A stretch of DNA of 64,000 nucleotides, from assembly GCA_934162365.1 (NCBI GenBank), contig CAKPIK010000001.1, positions 310,001-374,000 of the forward strand. Direction: 5' to 3'. The DNA comes from an uncultured Clostridia bacterium. Its GTDB lineage: Bacteria > Bacillota > Clostridia > TANB77 > CAG-508. Numbering within the stretch: position 1 is the first letter of the stretch; each line of letters starts with the position of its first letter. The notes beneath the pieces are model-generated. The model searched no databases. It worked only from the letters and a program-made list of their open reading frames with translations, and was not told the origin of the DNA. The position numbers and the translations under genes were made by a program. Shown in pieces: positions 18,971-28,325 of this stretch.

Positions 18971-19012
18971 AACCGGGCAAAAACAAATTGATATTTGTTT
19001 TGCCCGGTTATC
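18971..19012. terminator. Bidirectional terminator between spoIVB and the CDF gene
   Basis: Long arms beginning AACCGGGCAAAAACAAAT (18971-18988) and ending ATTTGTTTTGCCCGGTT (18993-19009) between convergent genes. Confidence 0.85.
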
Positions 19013-19018
19013 TTTAAG

Positions 19019-19876
19019 TTAAATTGGATTAACATGAATTATTGCACGTGCGATATTTTCCATTGCCTCGATATTTTTTTCTAAATCATCAGCAATATGA
19101 TGACTATCAAAAGTAGACATATTTCCATCCACATCTATGGTAATAGTCACAATATATTGATAACCTACGGGTGTGGAACTTATTTCATCTACATTTTTAA
19201 TTTCTTTGTAATTATTAATTAAATCTAGTATTATATCTTTGGAATATGAATCTAAAGATTTATCCATTAAAACATTATAGCTTTCAATAAAAATTTTAAT
19301 TCCAGTATAGAAAATCCAAGCAGATATAGCCATACCAACAATTCCATCAACCCAAAAAATTCCAAATGAACTAAAAATAATTGATATTAATGTACATGAT
19401 GTTAAAATACAATCATTTCTATGATCTGTCATACTAGCTTTTAATAATAAATCATCATATTGTTTGTATATTTTTTTAGTATACATATATAAATAAAGTT
19501 TGGTTATTATTGTAATTATACAAACCAAAACCAAAAACCATGAAAAAGTAAATGACTTTTGTTCGATTAATGATATGCCTGAATCGTATATAAGTTTTGC
19601 AGAAACAAAAAGCATAGATATACTAATAAATAGAGAAAAAACATATTCGGCCTTTCCATGTCCAAAATTATGGCTTTCATCACTAGGCTCACTTGCAATT
19701 TTATTACCTATAAAAGACATCAATGAAGCAAAAATGTCACCTGCACTATTTGCTGCATCTGCAACCATTGCTTGAGAAGAAAAAATAAAACCAACTATAC
19801 CTTTTATAACAAGTAAAAACAAATTACCAACAACACCTAAAATACTAGCTTTTTTAGTTTGATTAAATCTATCCAT
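19019..19876 (-). CDS. Cation diffusion facilitator family transporter
   Basis: Divalent metal/H+ antiporter of the cytoplasmic membrane (Zn2+, Fe2+ or Mn2+; metal not deducible with confidence). It has 285 residues. TM2 carries MVADAANSAGD, the usual CDF signature, followed by HNFGHGKAEYVF. TM5 has MTDHRND with the second metal-site HxxxD. A C-terminal cytosolic ferredoxin-like domain (about 205-285) contains the histidines expected for regulatory metal binding (FDSHHIADDLE). It is monocistronic on the minus strand with AGAGGTTG upstream of ATG 19876. Confidence 0.93.
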   Translation of the reverse strand: MDRFNQTKKASILGVVGNLFLLVIKGIVGFIFSSQAMVADAANSAGDIFASLMSFIGNKIASEPSDESHNFGHGKAEYVFSLFISISMLFVSAKLIYDSGISLIEQKSFTFSWFLVLVCIITIITKLYLYMYTKKIYKQYDDLLLKASMTDHRNDCILTSCTLISIIFSSFGIFWVDGIVGMAISAWIFYTGIKIFIESYNVLMDKSLDSYSKDIILDLINNYKEIKNVDEISSTPVGYQYIVTITIDVDGNMSTFDSHHIADDLEKNIEAMENIARAIIHVNPI

Positions 19877-19960
19877 ATAAACAACCTCTTTTGAAATACA
19901 TTCCTTATATTATATAATAAATTATTAAAAAAATAAACATATTTTGAAAAATTGACATGA

Positions 19961-20020
19961 TTAGAGATGTGGCAAAAACAAGTCAAAATTAAAATTGACT
20001 TGTTTTTGTATCATCTCTAA
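19961..20020 (-). terminator. Nested terminator hairpin after the small membrane protein gene
   Basis: Inner arms AAAAACAAGTCAA (19974-19986) / TTGACTTGTTTTT (19996-20008); outer arms TTAGAGATG (19961-19969) / CATCTCTAA (20012-20020). Confidence 0.75.
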
Positions 20021-20034
20021 AATTGCTAATTAAT

Positions 20035-20430
20035 TTATCTTAAAATTCTTCTGTTATTGCAACCACAACTATTATTATTATTTATTAGATTTGATAAAAT
20101 ATCAGTTAAGTTATCAATATTATCTTCTAATGAATCAATACTGTTTTGAAGATTTTCTATATTATCATTTAAGTTATTTTCATGACATGAATTTTTGAAT
20201 TTTTTTGACAAGCAACATATTAATTGTACAATTGCAGCAGTTATAAATGCAAGTAAGGTATATACTAAAGCATTTACTAAAAATTCTGTTGTAAAAGCAG
20301 TAAAGGCTAGTATTAAATATACTGCAAAAACTAGTATAGCAACTAATGTTGGACTTTTAAGAATTTTTTGTAACACAATTGATATTAATATAGTAGCTAA
20401 AGGTAAAACTATAAAAAATAAAATATTCAT
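20035..20430 (-). CDS. Small membrane protein with coiled-coil tail, unknown function
   Basis: A 131-residue protein. The start is ATG 20430 because GGGAGATAAT precedes it on the minus strand; the upstream in-frame ATG at 20520 overlaps the tig promoter. Two hydrophobic hairpins (about residues 2-55 and 58-75; MNILFFIVLPLATILISIVL) are followed by a Cys pair and a heptad-like tail (ENLQNSIDSLEDNIDNLTDILSNL), ending in a Cys/Asn-rich tip (NNNSCGCNNRR). The membrane part resembles the short DUF2651-type proteins of Firmicutes, but I cannot confirm this. It is divergent from tig. Confidence 0.6.
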   Translation of the reverse strand: MNILFFIVLPLATILISIVLQKILKSPTLVAILVFAVYLILAFTAFTTEFLVNALVYTLLAFITAAIVQLICCLSKKFKNSCHENNLNDNIENLQNSIDSLEDNIDNLTDILSNLINNNNSCGCNNRRILR

Positions 20431-20514
20431 ATTATCTCCCTCTTTACTATTTTTTAATATATTATATGAAAACAATAAAATTTTGTTACTTGCATTTCCG
20501 TAGGAAAAAAATAC

Positions 20515-20542
20515 TTGCAATATTTGAAGAACGTGATATAAT
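20515..20542 (+). promoter_or_regulatory. Promoter of tig
   Basis: TTGCAA at 20515-20520, 16-bp spacer, TATAAT at 20537-20542, 42 bases before the tig ATG. Confidence 0.65.
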
Positions 20543-20583
20543 ATACTAGCTAAAGTATATAAAGCAAGAAAGGATTGAATTAA

Positions 20584-21867
20584 ATGAGTATTAAAGTTGA
20601 AAAAACAGAAAACAATAATGAATTAAAATTAGAATTCACTATCGAAGCAAAAAAATTTGATGAAGGAATGAAAAAAGTATTTGAAAAAAGTGCTAAATAC
20701 ATAAATATTCCTGGATTTAGAAAGGGAAAAGCACCAATGTCTATAGTTGAAAAACATTATGGACCAGAAGTATTCTATGAAGATACTTTTAATGAAGTTG
20801 TGCCAGAAGAATACGAAAGAGAATTAAAAGAAAATAATATAGAAGCTGTTAGCAGACCAGATATAGAAGTTAAACAAATTGGAAAAGGAAAAGATTTAAT
20901 ATTTACAGCAGTAGTTCAAGTAAAACCAGAAGTTAAATTAGGTAAATATAAAGGTATACAATTAAAGAAAGTTGAGTATAATGTATCTGATGAAGATATT
21001 AATCATGAATTAGGACATATGCAAGATAGAAACTCAAGACTAATTACAGTAGAAGATAGACCAGTTGAAAAAGGAGATATAACTGTAATTGATTTTGAAG
21101 GATTTGTAGATGGAAAAGCATTTGAAGGCGGAAAAGCAGAAAATCATGAATTAACAATAGGAAGCAATACATTTATACCAGGTTTTGAAGACCAAATAAT
21201 AGGTATGAAAATAGATGAAGAAAAAGATATAAATGTTAAATTCCCAGAAGAATATTTTTCAGAAGAATTAAAAGGTAAAGATGCAACATTTAAAGTAAAA
21301 CTTCATGAAATAAAGAAAAAAGAATTACCAGAATTAAATGATGATTTTGCAAAAGATGCTAGCGAATTTGATACATTAGAAGAATTAAAAGCAAGCATTA
21401 AAGAAAAATTAGAAGAAGAAAATGCTAACAGGGCAAAATATGAAACAGAAGATGCTGCAATAAAAGCTGTAACAGATAGCACTGAAGTTGAAATACCATC
21501 AGGAATGGTAGAAACTGAAATAGATAACATGATAAAAGACATGGAAGCTAGAATGTCTTATCAAGGAATCCGTTTAGAACAATATCTACAAATGATGGGT
21601 AAAACAATGGACGAATTTAGAAAAGAAAACGAAGAACAAGCTAAAACTACAGTAAAAACAAGATTAACATTAGAAGCTATAGAAAAAGCAGAAAATGTTG
21701 AACCAGCTGAAGAAGACGTAAACAAAAAAGTAGAAGAAATGGCAAAAGTATATGGTAAAAAAGAAGAAGAATTAAAAGCAAATGAACAATTTATGTCATA
21801 TGTAAAAGATTCTTTAAAAAATGAAGCAGTTATCAAACTTATAATAGATAATGCAAAAATAAAATAA
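20584..21867 (+). CDS. tig: Trigger factor, ribosome-bound chaperone and prolyl isomerase
   Basis: The 427-residue protein has the three trigger-factor domains. The N-terminal ribosome-binding domain has the signature PGFRKGKAP (residues about 43-51). The FKBP-type PPIase domain spans about 155-240 (GDITVIDFEGFVDGKAFEGG). The helical C-terminal chaperone arms run from 250 to 427. It binds L23 at the exit tunnel and shields nascent chains. It sits upstream of clpP and clpX in the order conserved across Firmicutes, each with its own Shine-Dalgarno. A small stem (GGATAGG / CCTATCC near 21891-21912) lies between tig and clpP. Confidence 0.97.
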   Translation: MSIKVEKTENNNELKLEFTIEAKKFDEGMKKVFEKSAKYINIPGFRKGKAPMSIVEKHYGPEVFYEDTFNEVVPEEYERELKENNIEAVSRPDIEVKQIGKGKDLIFTAVVQVKPEVKLGKYKGIQLKKVEYNVSDEDINHELGHMQDRNSRLITVEDRPVEKGDITVIDFEGFVDGKAFEGGKAENHELTIGSNTFIPGFEDQIIGMKIDEEKDINVKFPEEYFSEELKGKDATFKVKLHEIKKKELPELNDDFAKDASEFDTLEELKASIKEKLEEENANRAKYETEDAAIKAVTDSTEVEIPSGMVETEIDNMIKDMEARMSYQGIRLEQYLQMMGKTMDEFRKENEEQAKTTVKTRLTLEAIEKAENVEPAEEDVNKKVEEMAKVYGKKEEELKANEQFMSYVKDSLKNEAVIKLIIDNAKIK

Positions 21868-21952
21868 TATATTTAAAGTAATAAAAGTAAGGATAGGAAC
21901 AAAACCTATCCCTACAACATAACAAATGAATATAAAATCAGGAGGTAAAAAT

Positions 21953-22555
21953 ATGATAGACAATAGCCTAGTACCCTATGTGATTGAACAAACAAGCAAG
22001 GGAGAAAGATCTTATGATATTTTTTCTAGATTATTAAAAGATAGAATAATATTTTTAGCAGAAGATGTAAATCCAACTTCTGCAAGTTTAGTTGTTGCAC
22101 AACTTTTATTTTTAGAGTCAGAAGATCCAGATAGAGAAATACATTTATATATTAATAGCCCAGGTGGATCTATAACAGATGGCATGGCAATAGTTGATAC
22201 TATTAATTATATTAAGTGTCCTGTTTCTACAATATGTGTTGGATTAGCAGCAAGTATGGGAGCTGTATTACTAGCTTCTGGGGCAAAGGGAAAAAGATTT
22301 GCTACTCCTAATGCTGAAATATTAATCCACCAACCATTAATAGCTGGTGGAGGACTTTCAGGACAAACAACAGAAATTAAAATTCATGCAGACCATATGG
22401 TTAAAACCAGAGAAAAACTAAATAAATTATTAAGTGAAAGAACAGGTCAAGATTTAGCAACAATAGAAAAAGACACTGAAAGAGATAATTATATGACAGC
22501 AGAAGAAGCATTAAAATATGGACTAATTGATGGAATAATGGATAAAAGAGTTTAA
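21953..22555 (+). CDS. clpP: ATP-dependent Clp protease proteolytic subunit
   Basis: A 200-residue serine protease that forms the double heptameric chamber fed by ClpX and ClpC. The catalytic triad is visible: Ser101 in GLAASMGAVLLASG, His126 in EILIHQPL, and an Asp near 174 in EKDTERD. The handle region (YINSPGGSITDGMAI) is also intact. ATG 21953 is chosen because CAGGAGGT lies directly upstream; an in-frame ATG at 21926 has no ribosome binding site. clpX follows after 20 bases. Confidence 0.97.
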   Translation: MIDNSLVPYVIEQTSKGERSYDIFSRLLKDRIIFLAEDVNPTSASLVVAQLLFLESEDPDREIHLYINSPGGSITDGMAIVDTINYIKCPVSTICVGLAASMGAVLLASGAKGKRFATPNAEILIHQPLIAGGGLSGQTTEIKIHADHMVKTREKLNKLLSERTGQDLATIEKDTERDNYMTAEEALKYGLIDGIMDKRV

Positions 22556-22575
22556 TAAAAGGAGTAAGATATAGT

Positions 22576-23889
22576 ATGTCTAAAAAGAAAGATGAGCCAC
22601 AAAACGTAAGATGTTCTTTTTGTGGAAAATCTCAAGAGGCTGTTAATAGAATTGTAGCCGGACCTGGCGTTTATATTTGTGATGAATGTGTTGGCGTATG
22701 CCAAAATATTATTGAAAATAATACTTATGAAGAGGAAGAATTTGGCTATTCTATTCAAGAAGAAGATAAGCTTATAAGTCCAAGAGAAATAAAAGAAATA
22801 TTAGATAAATATGTAATTGGTCAAGAAGAAGCTAAGAAAACTCTTGCAGTTGCAGTATACAATCATTATAAAAGAATTAATAATGAAGATGAAAATAATG
22901 ATGTTGAAATACAAAAAAGTAATGTTTTATTGCTTGGACCAACTGGATGCGGAAAAACACTTTTAGCACAAACTTTAGCTAAAATATTAAAAGTTCCATT
23001 TGCTATAGCTGATGCTACAACATTAACAGAAGCTGGATATGTTGGAGAAGATGTTGAAAATATTCTTTTAAAACTTATTCAAGCTGCTGACTATGATATT
23101 GCTTTGGCTGAAAAGGGAATAATTTATATAGATGAAATAGATAAAATAACAAGAAAATCTGAGAACCCATCTATTACAAGAGATGTAAGTGGAGAAGGTG
23201 TACAACAAGCATTATTAAAAATAATTGAAGGTACAACTGCATCTGTTCCACCACAAGGTGGAAGAAAGCATCCTCATCAAGATTTCTTACAAATAAACAC
23301 AGAAAACATATTATTTATATGTGGTGGAGCTTTTGAAGGTTTAGATAAAATTATTAAAGATAGAGTTGGAAAAAAATCAATAGGTTTTGGAGCAAATATA
23401 GAAAGTAAAAAAGAACTTGACAAATATAAGATTTATGAACAAATCTTACCACAAGATTTATTAAAATTTGGATTGATTCCAGAGTTTGTTGGTCGTTTAC
23501 CTATAATAACAACATTAAAAGAACTAGATAGAGATACTTTAATTAGAATTATAACAGAACCAAAAAATGCTTTGGTAAAACAATACAAAAAGTTATTTCA
23601 ATATGATGATGTTGAGCTTGAATTTGAACCAGAAGCTTTAGAGTTAATAGTAGATAAAGCAATACAAAGGAATACAGGTGCAAGAGGATTACGTTCTATT
23701 ATTGAAGATATAATGCGAGATATTATGTTTGATATACCATCAAACCCTAATATTGAGAAATGCATTATAACAAAAGCTACTGTCGAAAGCAAAGAACCAC
23801 CTAAGGTTATTATAAATAAAGAAAAGCAGGATACAAAAACTGAAATAAAAAAGAAAAAGATAGTAACAGAAAATAAAGAAACAGCATAG
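22576..23889 (+). CDS. clpX: ATP-dependent Clp protease ATP-binding subunit ClpX
   Basis: AAA+ unfoldase that delivers substrates to ClpP. The 437-residue protein begins with the C4 zinc-binding domain (CSFCGKSQ at about 14-21, CDECVGVC at about 36-43). The AAA module follows with Walker A GPTGCGKT, Walker B IIYIDEIDKI, the pore-loop region, sensor 1 and the sensor 2 segment GARGLRSIIED. The C-terminus has a lysine-rich extension (about 25 residues) beyond the usual end. It ends in a strong terminator. Confidence 0.97.
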   Translation: MSKKKDEPQNVRCSFCGKSQEAVNRIVAGPGVYICDECVGVCQNIIENNTYEEEEFGYSIQEEDKLISPREIKEILDKYVIGQEEAKKTLAVAVYNHYKRINNEDENNDVEIQKSNVLLLGPTGCGKTLLAQTLAKILKVPFAIADATTLTEAGYVGEDVENILLKLIQAADYDIALAEKGIIYIDEIDKITRKSENPSITRDVSGEGVQQALLKIIEGTTASVPPQGGRKHPHQDFLQINTENILFICGGAFEGLDKIIKDRVGKKSIGFGANIESKKELDKYKIYEQILPQDLLKFGLIPEFVGRLPIITTLKELDRDTLIRIITEPKNALVKQYKKLFQYDDVELEFEPEALELIVDKAIQRNTGARGLRSIIEDIMRDIMFDIPSNPNIEKCIITKATVESKEPPKVIINKEKQDTKTEIKKKKIVTENKETA

Positions 23890-23896
23890 AAAACAA

Positions 23897-23933
23897 AACA
23901 GAAATTGCATAAAAATATGCAATTTCTGTTTTT
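23897..23933 (+). terminator. Terminator after clpX
   Basis: Arms AACAGAAATTGCAT (23897-23910) and ATGCAATTTCTGTT (23917-23930), then Ts. Confidence 0.85.
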
Positions 23934-23959
23934 GAAGTTTTAAAGAGGAGTTTTAAAAT

Positions 23960-24301
23960 ATGTTAAAAGAACAAAAATTGTATATTGAATTGTATCTAGA
24001 AAAATGTATTTCATTAACTGTTGAAGGCGATTATCATTTAGATAAATTCGGAAATTTTGTATTTAAAAATAAGCCAGCACTAATAGAACAAATAGCACAT
24101 ATTATAAGTGAAACAGGTCAAGAAATGAATATCTCAGCAGAAGAAATAACTGAATGTCTATTATCAATATATAAGAAGAGAAGTAAAGTTAATGAACATC
24201 CTGAAGAAAGCTTAGAAATAATTAGCATATTGGGAGAATTAAATAGCAAAGATGAAAAGAAAATCAAGCAGAATAATGATGATAAAGAAAGAGTAGAGTA
24301 A
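23960..24301 (+). CDS. Small acidic hypothetical protein
   Basis: A 113-residue, probably cytosolic, helix-rich protein with AGAGGAG upstream of ATG 23960. No signal peptide or membrane segment. The N-terminal two thirds (LYIELYLEKCISLTVEGDYH...NISAEEITECLLSIYKK) looks globular. The last 25 residues are Lys/Glu/Asp-rich and probably disordered. I do not recognise the family. It sits alone between the clpX terminator and the promoter at 24372. Confidence 0.6.
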   Translation: MLKEQKLYIELYLEKCISLTVEGDYHLDKFGNFVFKNKPALIEQIAHIISETGQEMNISAEEITECLLSIYKKRSKVNEHPEESLEIISILGELNSKDEKKIKQNNDDKERVE

Positions 24302-24371
24302 ATTAACATGTGACAGCCAGAAATGATTAGATTGTTTAAGGCTAAAATGCTGAGAGTAGCAACAGTAGAAC

Positions 24372-24400
24372 TTGAATAGAGAAAATTAATGTGTTATAAT
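24372..24400 (+). promoter_or_regulatory. Promoter of the two small-protein genes
   Basis: TTGAAT at 24372-24377, 17-bp spacer, TATAAT at 24395-24400. The leader contains AACCTG (24408-24413) and CAGGTT, which can pair around an AGGAGG-like stretch. Confidence 0.65.
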
Positions 24401-24468
24401 ATTAACATAACCTGAGGAGGTCAGGCAGGTTTTAAAAATCAAATAATTTTTAAGAAGGTAATCTTAAG

Positions 24469-24774
24469 ATGAAATTTGAAGTAAAATACGTAGTGTTTGA
24501 TTTTGACAGTATATGCATTAAATCAGTTGAAAAATTTGTTAAAAGTTTTGAAACTGGTTTGAATAAGTTTGCATCTAACACTCAAATTACGAGAGTAATA
24601 GAAAATGTTGATTCAAAAAAATATAGTGTTAAAATTACTCTGCAAAAACATATTGCATTAAACACACTCTGCAACATACTTAATAATGTTCAAAAAAATT
24701 TAAGAGTACTTTGCTCTTCAATTAATTATGAATATGATGTTTGTAGAGCAAAAATTAATGTGAAAATGTTTTAA
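24469..24774 (+). CDS. Small protein of unknown function (101 aa), first of a pair
   Basis: A predicted alpha/beta protein: an N-terminal strand (MKFEVKYVVFDFD), a helix, the strand KYSVKITLQK, a second helix (LNTLCNILNNVQKNL), then two strands ending KINVKMF. The pattern suggests a ferredoxin-like fold. It has a promoter of its own and AAGAAGGT upstream. The gene after it has a similar length and a similar ending, so the two may be distant paralogues. No catalytic motif is visible. Confidence 0.55.
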   Translation: MKFEVKYVVFDFDSICIKSVEKFVKSFETGLNKFASNTQITRVIENVDSKKYSVKITLQKHIALNTLCNILNNVQKNLRVLCSSINYEYDVCRAKINVKMF

Positions 24775-24835
24775 CAATAAGTATGCTTAAAAGAAACTAC
24801 TAAGTACACTTATACAATGAAAGGAGTTAAAATTA

Positions 24836-25150
24836 ATGTCACAGAGACCACGGAGATACTTTGGAGTATCAAGGCTGGGTATTCATTTTGGGATGGTAGA
24901 CAGGGAATGTCAGAAAGAAAAAGAAGAATTCGTGTCTGATAGCATTAAAAAGAATATGCCAAATGCCAAATTTGACATAGAGAGTAGATTCTATGATCCT
25001 GATGGATATGGCGCAGTTTTTATCGTTGAAGTAGATTTTAACCAAAAAGTAGCATTCAGTACAATAATGAGTTTGCTGAAAAATATGTTTCAAGAGAGTA
25101 ATTTAGTAATACACTATGTTGAAACAACAGGTACTGTTAGTATCTATTAG
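24836..25150 (+). CDS. Small protein of unknown function (104 aa), second of a pair
   Basis: A protein with a basic N-terminus (MSQRPRRYFG) and no signal peptide or membrane segment. The second half has the same strand-helix-strand order as its neighbour (FIVEVDFNQKVAFSTIMSLL, then LVIHYVETTGTVSIY). AAAGGAG lies before ATG 24836. The pair is followed by a strong terminator, so they probably form a two-gene transcription unit. Function unknown. Confidence 0.55.
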   Translation: MSQRPRRYFGVSRLGIHFGMVDRECQKEKEEFVSDSIKKNMPNAKFDIESRFYDPDGYGAVFIVEVDFNQKVAFSTIMSLLKNMFQESNLVIHYVETTGTVSIY

Positions 25151-25176
25151 TATCTATTTTGAACACGTATAATTAC

Positions 25177-25211
25177 AAAAAATAAGTTAGGTTTTTCCTA
25201 ACTTATTTTTT
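25177..25211 (+). terminator. Terminator after the small-protein pair
   Basis: Arms AAAAAATAAGTTAGG (25177-25191) and CCTAACTTATTTTTT (25197-25211). Confidence 0.85.
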
Positions 25212-25222
25212 GTATAAACCTA

Positions 25223-25251
25223 TTGCAAATTTATGCAAAACATAGTATAAT
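25223..25251 (+). promoter_or_regulatory. Promoter of the ileS T-box transcript
   Basis: TTGCAA at 25223-25228, 17-bp spacer, TATAAT at 25246-25251. Confidence 0.7.
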
Positions 25252-25271
25252 ATTAGCATATAAAAAACAAC

Positions 25272-25500
25272 AATAAAGACACGATAAGTCTTATATCCCT
25301 AAAGAGAGCTTTGCATTTGCTGTGAGCAAAGTAGGAAGAATTTTTCTTATTATCACTTTATTAGTTACCAATTTGAAACAATAGTAAAATGGTCGTAAAT
25401 CTGCGTTAAAGATGTTTAAGATGTATATTATATTTAATATATAAATTAAGGTGGTACCGTGAGAAAAAGCTCGCCCTTATTATAGGGGCGAGCTTTTTAG
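25272..25500 (+). promoter_or_regulatory. T-box riboswitch (isoleucine) upstream of ileS
   Basis: tRNA-sensing leader. The stem I base AATAAAG (25272-25278) pairs with CTTTATT (25356-25362). ATAAG (25284-25288) pairs with CTTAT (25346-25350). The specifier loop between these 3' strands contains ATC (25352-25354), an Ile codon. The T-box motif AAGGTGGTACCG is at about 25448-25459 and is followed by a GC-rich terminator stem (AAGCTCGCCC / GGGGCGAGCTT, about 25468-25494) with a T run. Uncharged tRNA-Ile should stabilise the antiterminator and raise ileS expression. Confidence 0.92.
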
Positions 25501-25560
25501 TTAATAGTGTTATTAATTATTAACAATTCGTTATTCACCAAGATAAAAGGAGGAAGTATT

Positions 25561-28311
25561 ATGTGTGAAAAGAAAGATTATAGTTCAACACTAAATTTAC
25601 CAAAAACTGATTTCCCAATGAGAGGAAATTTACCAGAAAACGAACCTAAAATATTAAATGAAATATTTGAAAACGGTTTATATGAAAAAATGCTAAAAAA
25701 GAATGAAGGAAAAACACCATTTGTATTACATGATGGACCTCCATATGCTAATGGAGAAATCCATATTGGACACGCGCTAAATAAAATTCTAAAAGATACT
25801 ATAGTGAGATATAAGAACTTACAAGGTTTTTATACTCCATATATACCAGGTTATGACACACATGGTATGCCAACAGAAAATAAAGCAATCCAAGCTCTAG
25901 GGCTAAACAGGGATGAAATTCCAGTAAGTCAATTTAGAGATACTTGTAAAAGTTTTAATAAAGACTATATAGAAAAACAAACAGAAGGATTTAAAAGATT
26001 AGGAGTTTTAGGAGATTGGGAACATCCATATATAACATATCAACCTGAGGTAGAAGCAGAACAAATAGGCGTGTTTGCGGATATGTATAAAAAGGGTTAT
26101 ATATACAAAGGCTTAAAACCTGTATATTGGTGTACTGATTGTGAAACAGCATTAGCAGAAGCAGAGATTGAATATAAAGATGTAAAAAATACATCAGCAT
26201 ATGTTAAATTCCCAGTTGAAGATTCAAAAGGATTATTTGATAAAGAAAATACATATGTAGTTATATGGACAACAACACCTTGGACTTTACCAGGTAACAT
26301 GGGAATTACAATAGATCCAGAATTTGAGTATTCAATAGTAAAATATGAAGACGAAAAGTATATAATGGCTAAAGAATTAGTTTCAAAAGTTATGGAAATG
26401 GCTGGAAAAGCAAACTATGAGATAGTAAAAACTTTTAAAGGTAAAGAACTAGAAGGAATGCTATGTAAACATCCATTTTTAGATAGAACTTCAAGAGTAA
26501 TAATGGGAAGTGATGATACTGTTGCAGTAGAATTAGATACTGGTACAGGTGCTGTTCATACTGCTCCTGGATATGGTAAAGAAGATTACTTAGCAGGTTT
26601 AAAAAATGGATTAGACATTGTTGTTACAGTAAACGAAAAGGGACATCAAACAGAAGGTGCAGGACCATTTGCAGGAATGTTCTATGCAAAATCAGATAAG
26701 GCAATATTAGAATGGTTAGAAGAACATAACTTATTATTCTATAGACAAGATCTAATGCACTCATATCCACACTGTTGGAGATGTAAAAAACCAGTAATAT
26801 ATAGAGCAACAAATCAATGGTTTGCATCTGTTGATGGATTTAGAAAAGAAACCCTAGAAGCTATAAAAACAGTAAAATGGATTCCAGCATGGGGTGAAGA
26901 TAGAATAACAAAAATGGTAGAAGATAGAAATGACTGGTGTATATCAAGACAACGTACTTGGGGAGTTCCAATACCAATATTCTATTGTAAAGAATGTGGA
27001 AAAGAATATGTAACAGATGAAAGTTTAGCAAAAGTACAAAAAATATTTAAAGAAAAAGGTTCAAATGCATGGTTTGATTTAGATATAAAAGACCTAATGC
27101 CTGAAAATTGTAAGTGCCAAGAATGTGGAAGCACAGAATTTAAAAAGGAAACAGATATCATGGATGTTTGGTTTGATTCTGGTTCAACACACCAATCTGT
27201 TGTGGCACAACGTGGACTTCCAAGTGCAGACTTGTACTTAGAAGGAAGTGACCAATATAGAGGTTGGTTCCAATCATCACTTCTAACTTCTGTTGCAACA
27301 AAAGGAAAAGCACCATACAAGGAAGTACTAACACATGGATATACAGTTGATGAACAAGGAAGAAAAATGTCTAAATCTATTGGAAATGTTATAGCTCCAC
27401 AAACATTAATAAAAGAATTTGGAGTGGACATTATAAGATTATGGGTATTATCTTCAGATTATAAATCAGATGTAAGTATATCTAAGAACATAATGAAACA
27501 AGTTGCAGAAGTTTATAGAAAAATAAGAAATACAGCAAGATATATATTAGGAAATATAAACGATTTTGATGTAAATAGTCCTGTTAAATATGAAGAACTA
27601 GAAGAAATTGATAAATTTGCATTGATAAAATTAAATCATTTAATAGAAGAATGTACAAAATCATTTGATGAATATGATTTTAATAGAGCATACCAAGCAA
27701 TAAATACTTTCTGTGTTGTAGATATGAGTAACTTCTATTTGGATATAATAAAAGATAGATTATATACAAGTAAAAAAGAAAGTACAAAAAGAAGGGCAGC
27801 ACAGACTACTATGTATGAAATATTAAGTGCTTTAGTAAGAATAATTGCTCCAATGACTTGTTTTACAGCTGAAGAAATATGGAAATATATGCCACATAAA
27901 TCAAATGAAAACAATGAGAGTATAATGCTTGAGTATTGGCCAAAAGTTAATGAAAAATACGAAAATAAAGAACTTGAAGAAAAATGGAATAAAATAATAA
28001 AAGTAAAAGATGAAGTAGCAAAAGCATTAGAAGTAGCAAGAGCTGAAAAAGTAATTGGCCATTCTTTAAATGCAAAAGTTATAATAAATGCAGATAAAGA
28101 TAACTATCAATTCTTAAAAGATAAAGAAGAGTTACTTCAAGAAGTATTTATTGTATCTGGTGTAGAAATAAAAGAGTCAGATGAATTTAGTGTAAATGTA
28201 GAATTAGCAGATGGTGAAAAATGCGAAAGATGTTGGGTATATTCTACAACAGTTGGGGAAGATAAAGAAAATCCAACTATTTGTAAAAAATGTAGTGATG
28301 CATTAAAATAA
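25561..28311 (+). CDS. ileS: Isoleucyl-tRNA synthetase
   Basis: Class I synthetase charging tRNA-Ile in the cytosol. The 916-residue protein shows HIGH (GEIHIGHALNK near 58-68), the CP1 editing domain (WTTTPWTLPGNMGI), the KMSKS loop (GRKMSKSIGN near 600), an anticodon-binding helical domain, and the C-terminal zinc finger (CERCWVY...CKKC). It is of the bacterial type (IleS1), so mupirocin sensitivity would be expected for the family. ATG 25561 follows AAAGGAGGA. The gene is controlled by the T-box leader. Confidence 0.97.
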   Translation: MCEKKDYSSTLNLPKTDFPMRGNLPENEPKILNEIFENGLYEKMLKKNEGKTPFVLHDGPPYANGEIHIGHALNKILKDTIVRYKNLQGFYTPYIPGYDTHGMPTENKAIQALGLNRDEIPVSQFRDTCKSFNKDYIEKQTEGFKRLGVLGDWEHPYITYQPEVEAEQIGVFADMYKKGYIYKGLKPVYWCTDCETALAEAEIEYKDVKNTSAYVKFPVEDSKGLFDKENTYVVIWTTTPWTLPGNMGITIDPEFEYSIVKYEDEKYIMAKELVSKVMEMAGKANYEIVKTFKGKELEGMLCKHPFLDRTSRVIMGSDDTVAVELDTGTGAVHTAPGYGKEDYLAGLKNGLDIVVTVNEKGHQTEGAGPFAGMFYAKSDKAILEWLEEHNLLFYRQDLMHSYPHCWRCKKPVIYRATNQWFASVDGFRKETLEAIKTVKWIPAWGEDRITKMVEDRNDWCISRQRTWGVPIPIFYCKECGKEYVTDESLAKVQKIFKEKGSNAWFDLDIKDLMPENCKCQECGSTEFKKETDIMDVWFDSGSTHQSVVAQRGLPSADLYLEGSDQYRGWFQSSLLTSVATKGKAPYKEVLTHGYTVDEQGRKMSKSIGNVIAPQTLIKEFGVDIIRLWVLSSDYKSDVSISKNIMKQVAEVYRKIRNTARYILGNINDFDVNSPVKYEELEEIDKFALIKLNHLIEECTKSFDEYDFNRAYQAINTFCVVDMSNFYLDIIKDRLYTSKKESTKRRAAQTTMYEILSALVRIIAPMTCFTAEEIWKYMPHKSNENNESIMLEYWPKVNEKYENKELEEKWNKIIKVKDEVAKALEVARAEKVIGHSLNAKVIINADKDNYQFLKDKEELLQEVFIVSGVEIKESDEFSVNVELADGEKCERCWVYSTTVGEDKENPTICKKCSDALK

Positions 28312-28325
28312 GAAAGGAATAGTTT

